The notes under the pieces: generated by a model
What the model was told of the DNA's origin: nothing
Databases searched by the model: none
The model's input: only the letters and a program-made list of their open reading frames with translations
Assembly (NCBI RefSeq): GCF_022701295.1
Contig: NZ_CP033204.1
Location: 372,001-436,000 of the forward strand
Length of the DNA: 64,000 nucleotides
Source: Sphingopyxis sp. YF1
GTDB lineage: Bacteria; Pseudomonadota; Alphaproteobacteria; Sphingomonadales; Sphingomonadaceae
Direction: 5' to 3'
Part shown: positions 63,318 to 64,000 of the stretch, piece after piece
Layout of the letters: every line of letters begins with the position of its first letter
Position numbering within the stretch: the stretch's first letter is position 1
Position numbers and translations under genes: made by a program

Positions 63318-63444
63318 CCTTTGCGCCCCTAGCGAGTCGCCGGACATGCCGCCAGCGGCTTTCGCCTTTTCCGCTTTTCCACCCCTTGTCGTTGCCGGAA
63401 ATCGGGTCTAGGCCGACCGCGACTGCACTAGGGGAGCCAGAGAC

Positions 63445-64000
63445 ATGGCCGAATTTCGCCTTCCGAAGAACAGCCGCATCCAGAAGGGCGGCACGACCCA
63501 CAAGGCCGAAGGCGCGACCAGGGTCAAGAAATTCAAGGTCTATCGCTACGACCCCGACAAGGGCGAGAATCCCCGTTTCGACAATTTCGAGATCGATCTC
63601 GACAAGTGCGGCCCGATGGTGCTCGACGCGCTCATCAAGATGAAGAGCGAGCAGGATTCGACGCTGACCTTCCGCCGTTCGTGCCGCGAGGGCATCTGCG
63701 GCAGCTGTTCGATGAACATGAACGGCAAGAACGGCCTCGCCTGCACCACCGCGATCGAGGATCTGAAGGGCGACATCCAGATCACCCCGCTGCCGCACAT
63801 GGAAGTGATCAAGGACCTCGTCCCCGACTTCACCCATTTCTATGCGCAATATGCGTCGATCGAGCCGTGGCTGAAGACCAAGACGACGACGCCGAGCGGC
63901 AAGGAGCGGCTGCAGTCGCCCGCCGAGCGCGAGAAGCTCGACGGCCTTTACGAGTGCATCCTGTGCGCCTGCTGCTCGACCAGCTGCCCGAGCTATTGGT
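63445..64000 (+). CDS. sdhB: Succinate dehydrogenase iron-sulfur subunit, 5' part
   Basis: Iron-sulfur subunit of complex II; 185 codons are in the window and the frame is open at the right edge. The 2Fe-2S cysteines are clear in [16 protein letters not shown] near residue 75, and the first C-terminal cluster ligands in [22 protein letters not shown] ribosome site precedes ATG 63445. It stands alone after the flippase gene and is about 25 kb from sdhCDA. Confidence 0.95.
   Translation, partial: MAEFRLPKNSRIQKGGTTHKAEGATRVKKFKVYRYDPDKGENPRFDNFEIDLDKCGPMVLDALIKMKSEQDSTLTFRRSCREGICGSCSMNMNGKNGLACTTAIEDLKGDIQITPLPHMEVIKDLVPDFTHFYAQYASIEPWLKTKTTTPSGKERLQSPAEREKLDGLYECILCACCSTSCPSYW

Noticed and set aside
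1..64000. tRNA, rRNA, CRISPR array, prophage or intact insertion sequence
   Set aside because: I looked in the intergenic stretches on both strands and found no tRNA-like clover, spaced direct repeats, integrase or transposase. Only small dispersed repeats are present.

Overview
The window is a high-GC, gene-dense chromosomal segment of an alphaproteobacterium, most likely a member of the Sphingomonadaceae (Sphingopyxis-like; this placement is inference). The reasons are a CtrA cell-cycle regulator whose promoter carries a CtrA box and a GANTC site, a CrtZ carotenoid hydroxylase, many start/stop-overlapping gene pairs (ATGA, GTGA), and dispersed palindromes of the type common in sphingomonads. 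I see no rRNA, tRNA, CRISPR array, prophage or intact insertion sequence.

Layout. 1-3.4 kb: a YfiR/YfiN-like c-di-GMP signalling pair (the cyclase runs off the left edge), msrA and an M48 peptidase. 3.5-7.5 kb: ctaA with a secreted partner, rplM-rpsI with a clear terminator, and two small genes. 7.6-12.9 kb: DUF2855, DUF488, VIT-type transporter, SMP-30-like protein, a TIGR02466-type oxygenase and an aldehyde dehydrogenase. 13-17.2 kb: folB with a pteridine-reductase-like SDR, a GNAT, then DUF1285-NUDIX-cca. 17.1-21.2 kb: a GGDEF-EAL protein and parC. 21.3-23.7 kb: a PPOX flavoprotein divergent from an unknown gene plus fpr, with a candidate Fur box between. 23.7-29.5 kb: M20 peptidase, acyltransferase, DUF1295, a low-GC HEPN-like gene, an isopenicillin-N-synthase-like oxygenase, EVE and PilZ proteins. 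29.7-34.2 kb: pirin, wrbA, extradiol dioxygenase, pseudouridine synthase and arfB on one strand, divergent from a LysR regulator.

34.2-38.3 kb: ctrA, a 551-bp repeat-rich gap, then sdhC-sdhD-sdhA. 38.5-42.2 kb: a small membrane protein, DUF167, quinone oxidoreductase, leuD-leuC. 42.3-43 kb: crtZ between two different palindromic repeats. 43-48.9 kb: GST and epimerase, then a tightly overlapped set in which scoA and scoB are separated by two unrelated genes, divergent from a LysR gene. 49.9-53.6 kb: universal stress protein, HAD phosphatase, APH-like kinase and an AttH/DUF7065-like protein. 53.7-53.9 kb: a 52-residue RiPP-like small gene inside an 18-bp direct repeat. 53.9-63.3 kb: metallophosphoesterase, DAG-kinase-like protein, esterase, two nucleotidyltransferases, HIT, CDP-alcohol phosphatidyltransferase, glycosyltransferase, HAD-IB phosphatase and flippase; together these suggest assembly and export of a phosphodiester-linked lipid or glycan. 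The window ends inside sdhB, about 25 kb from sdhCDA.

Most of the content is housekeeping. The parts most worth attention are the small RiPP-like gene, the lipid/glycan cluster, the HAD-APH set, the split sdh and sco operons, and the HEPN-like low-GC gene.
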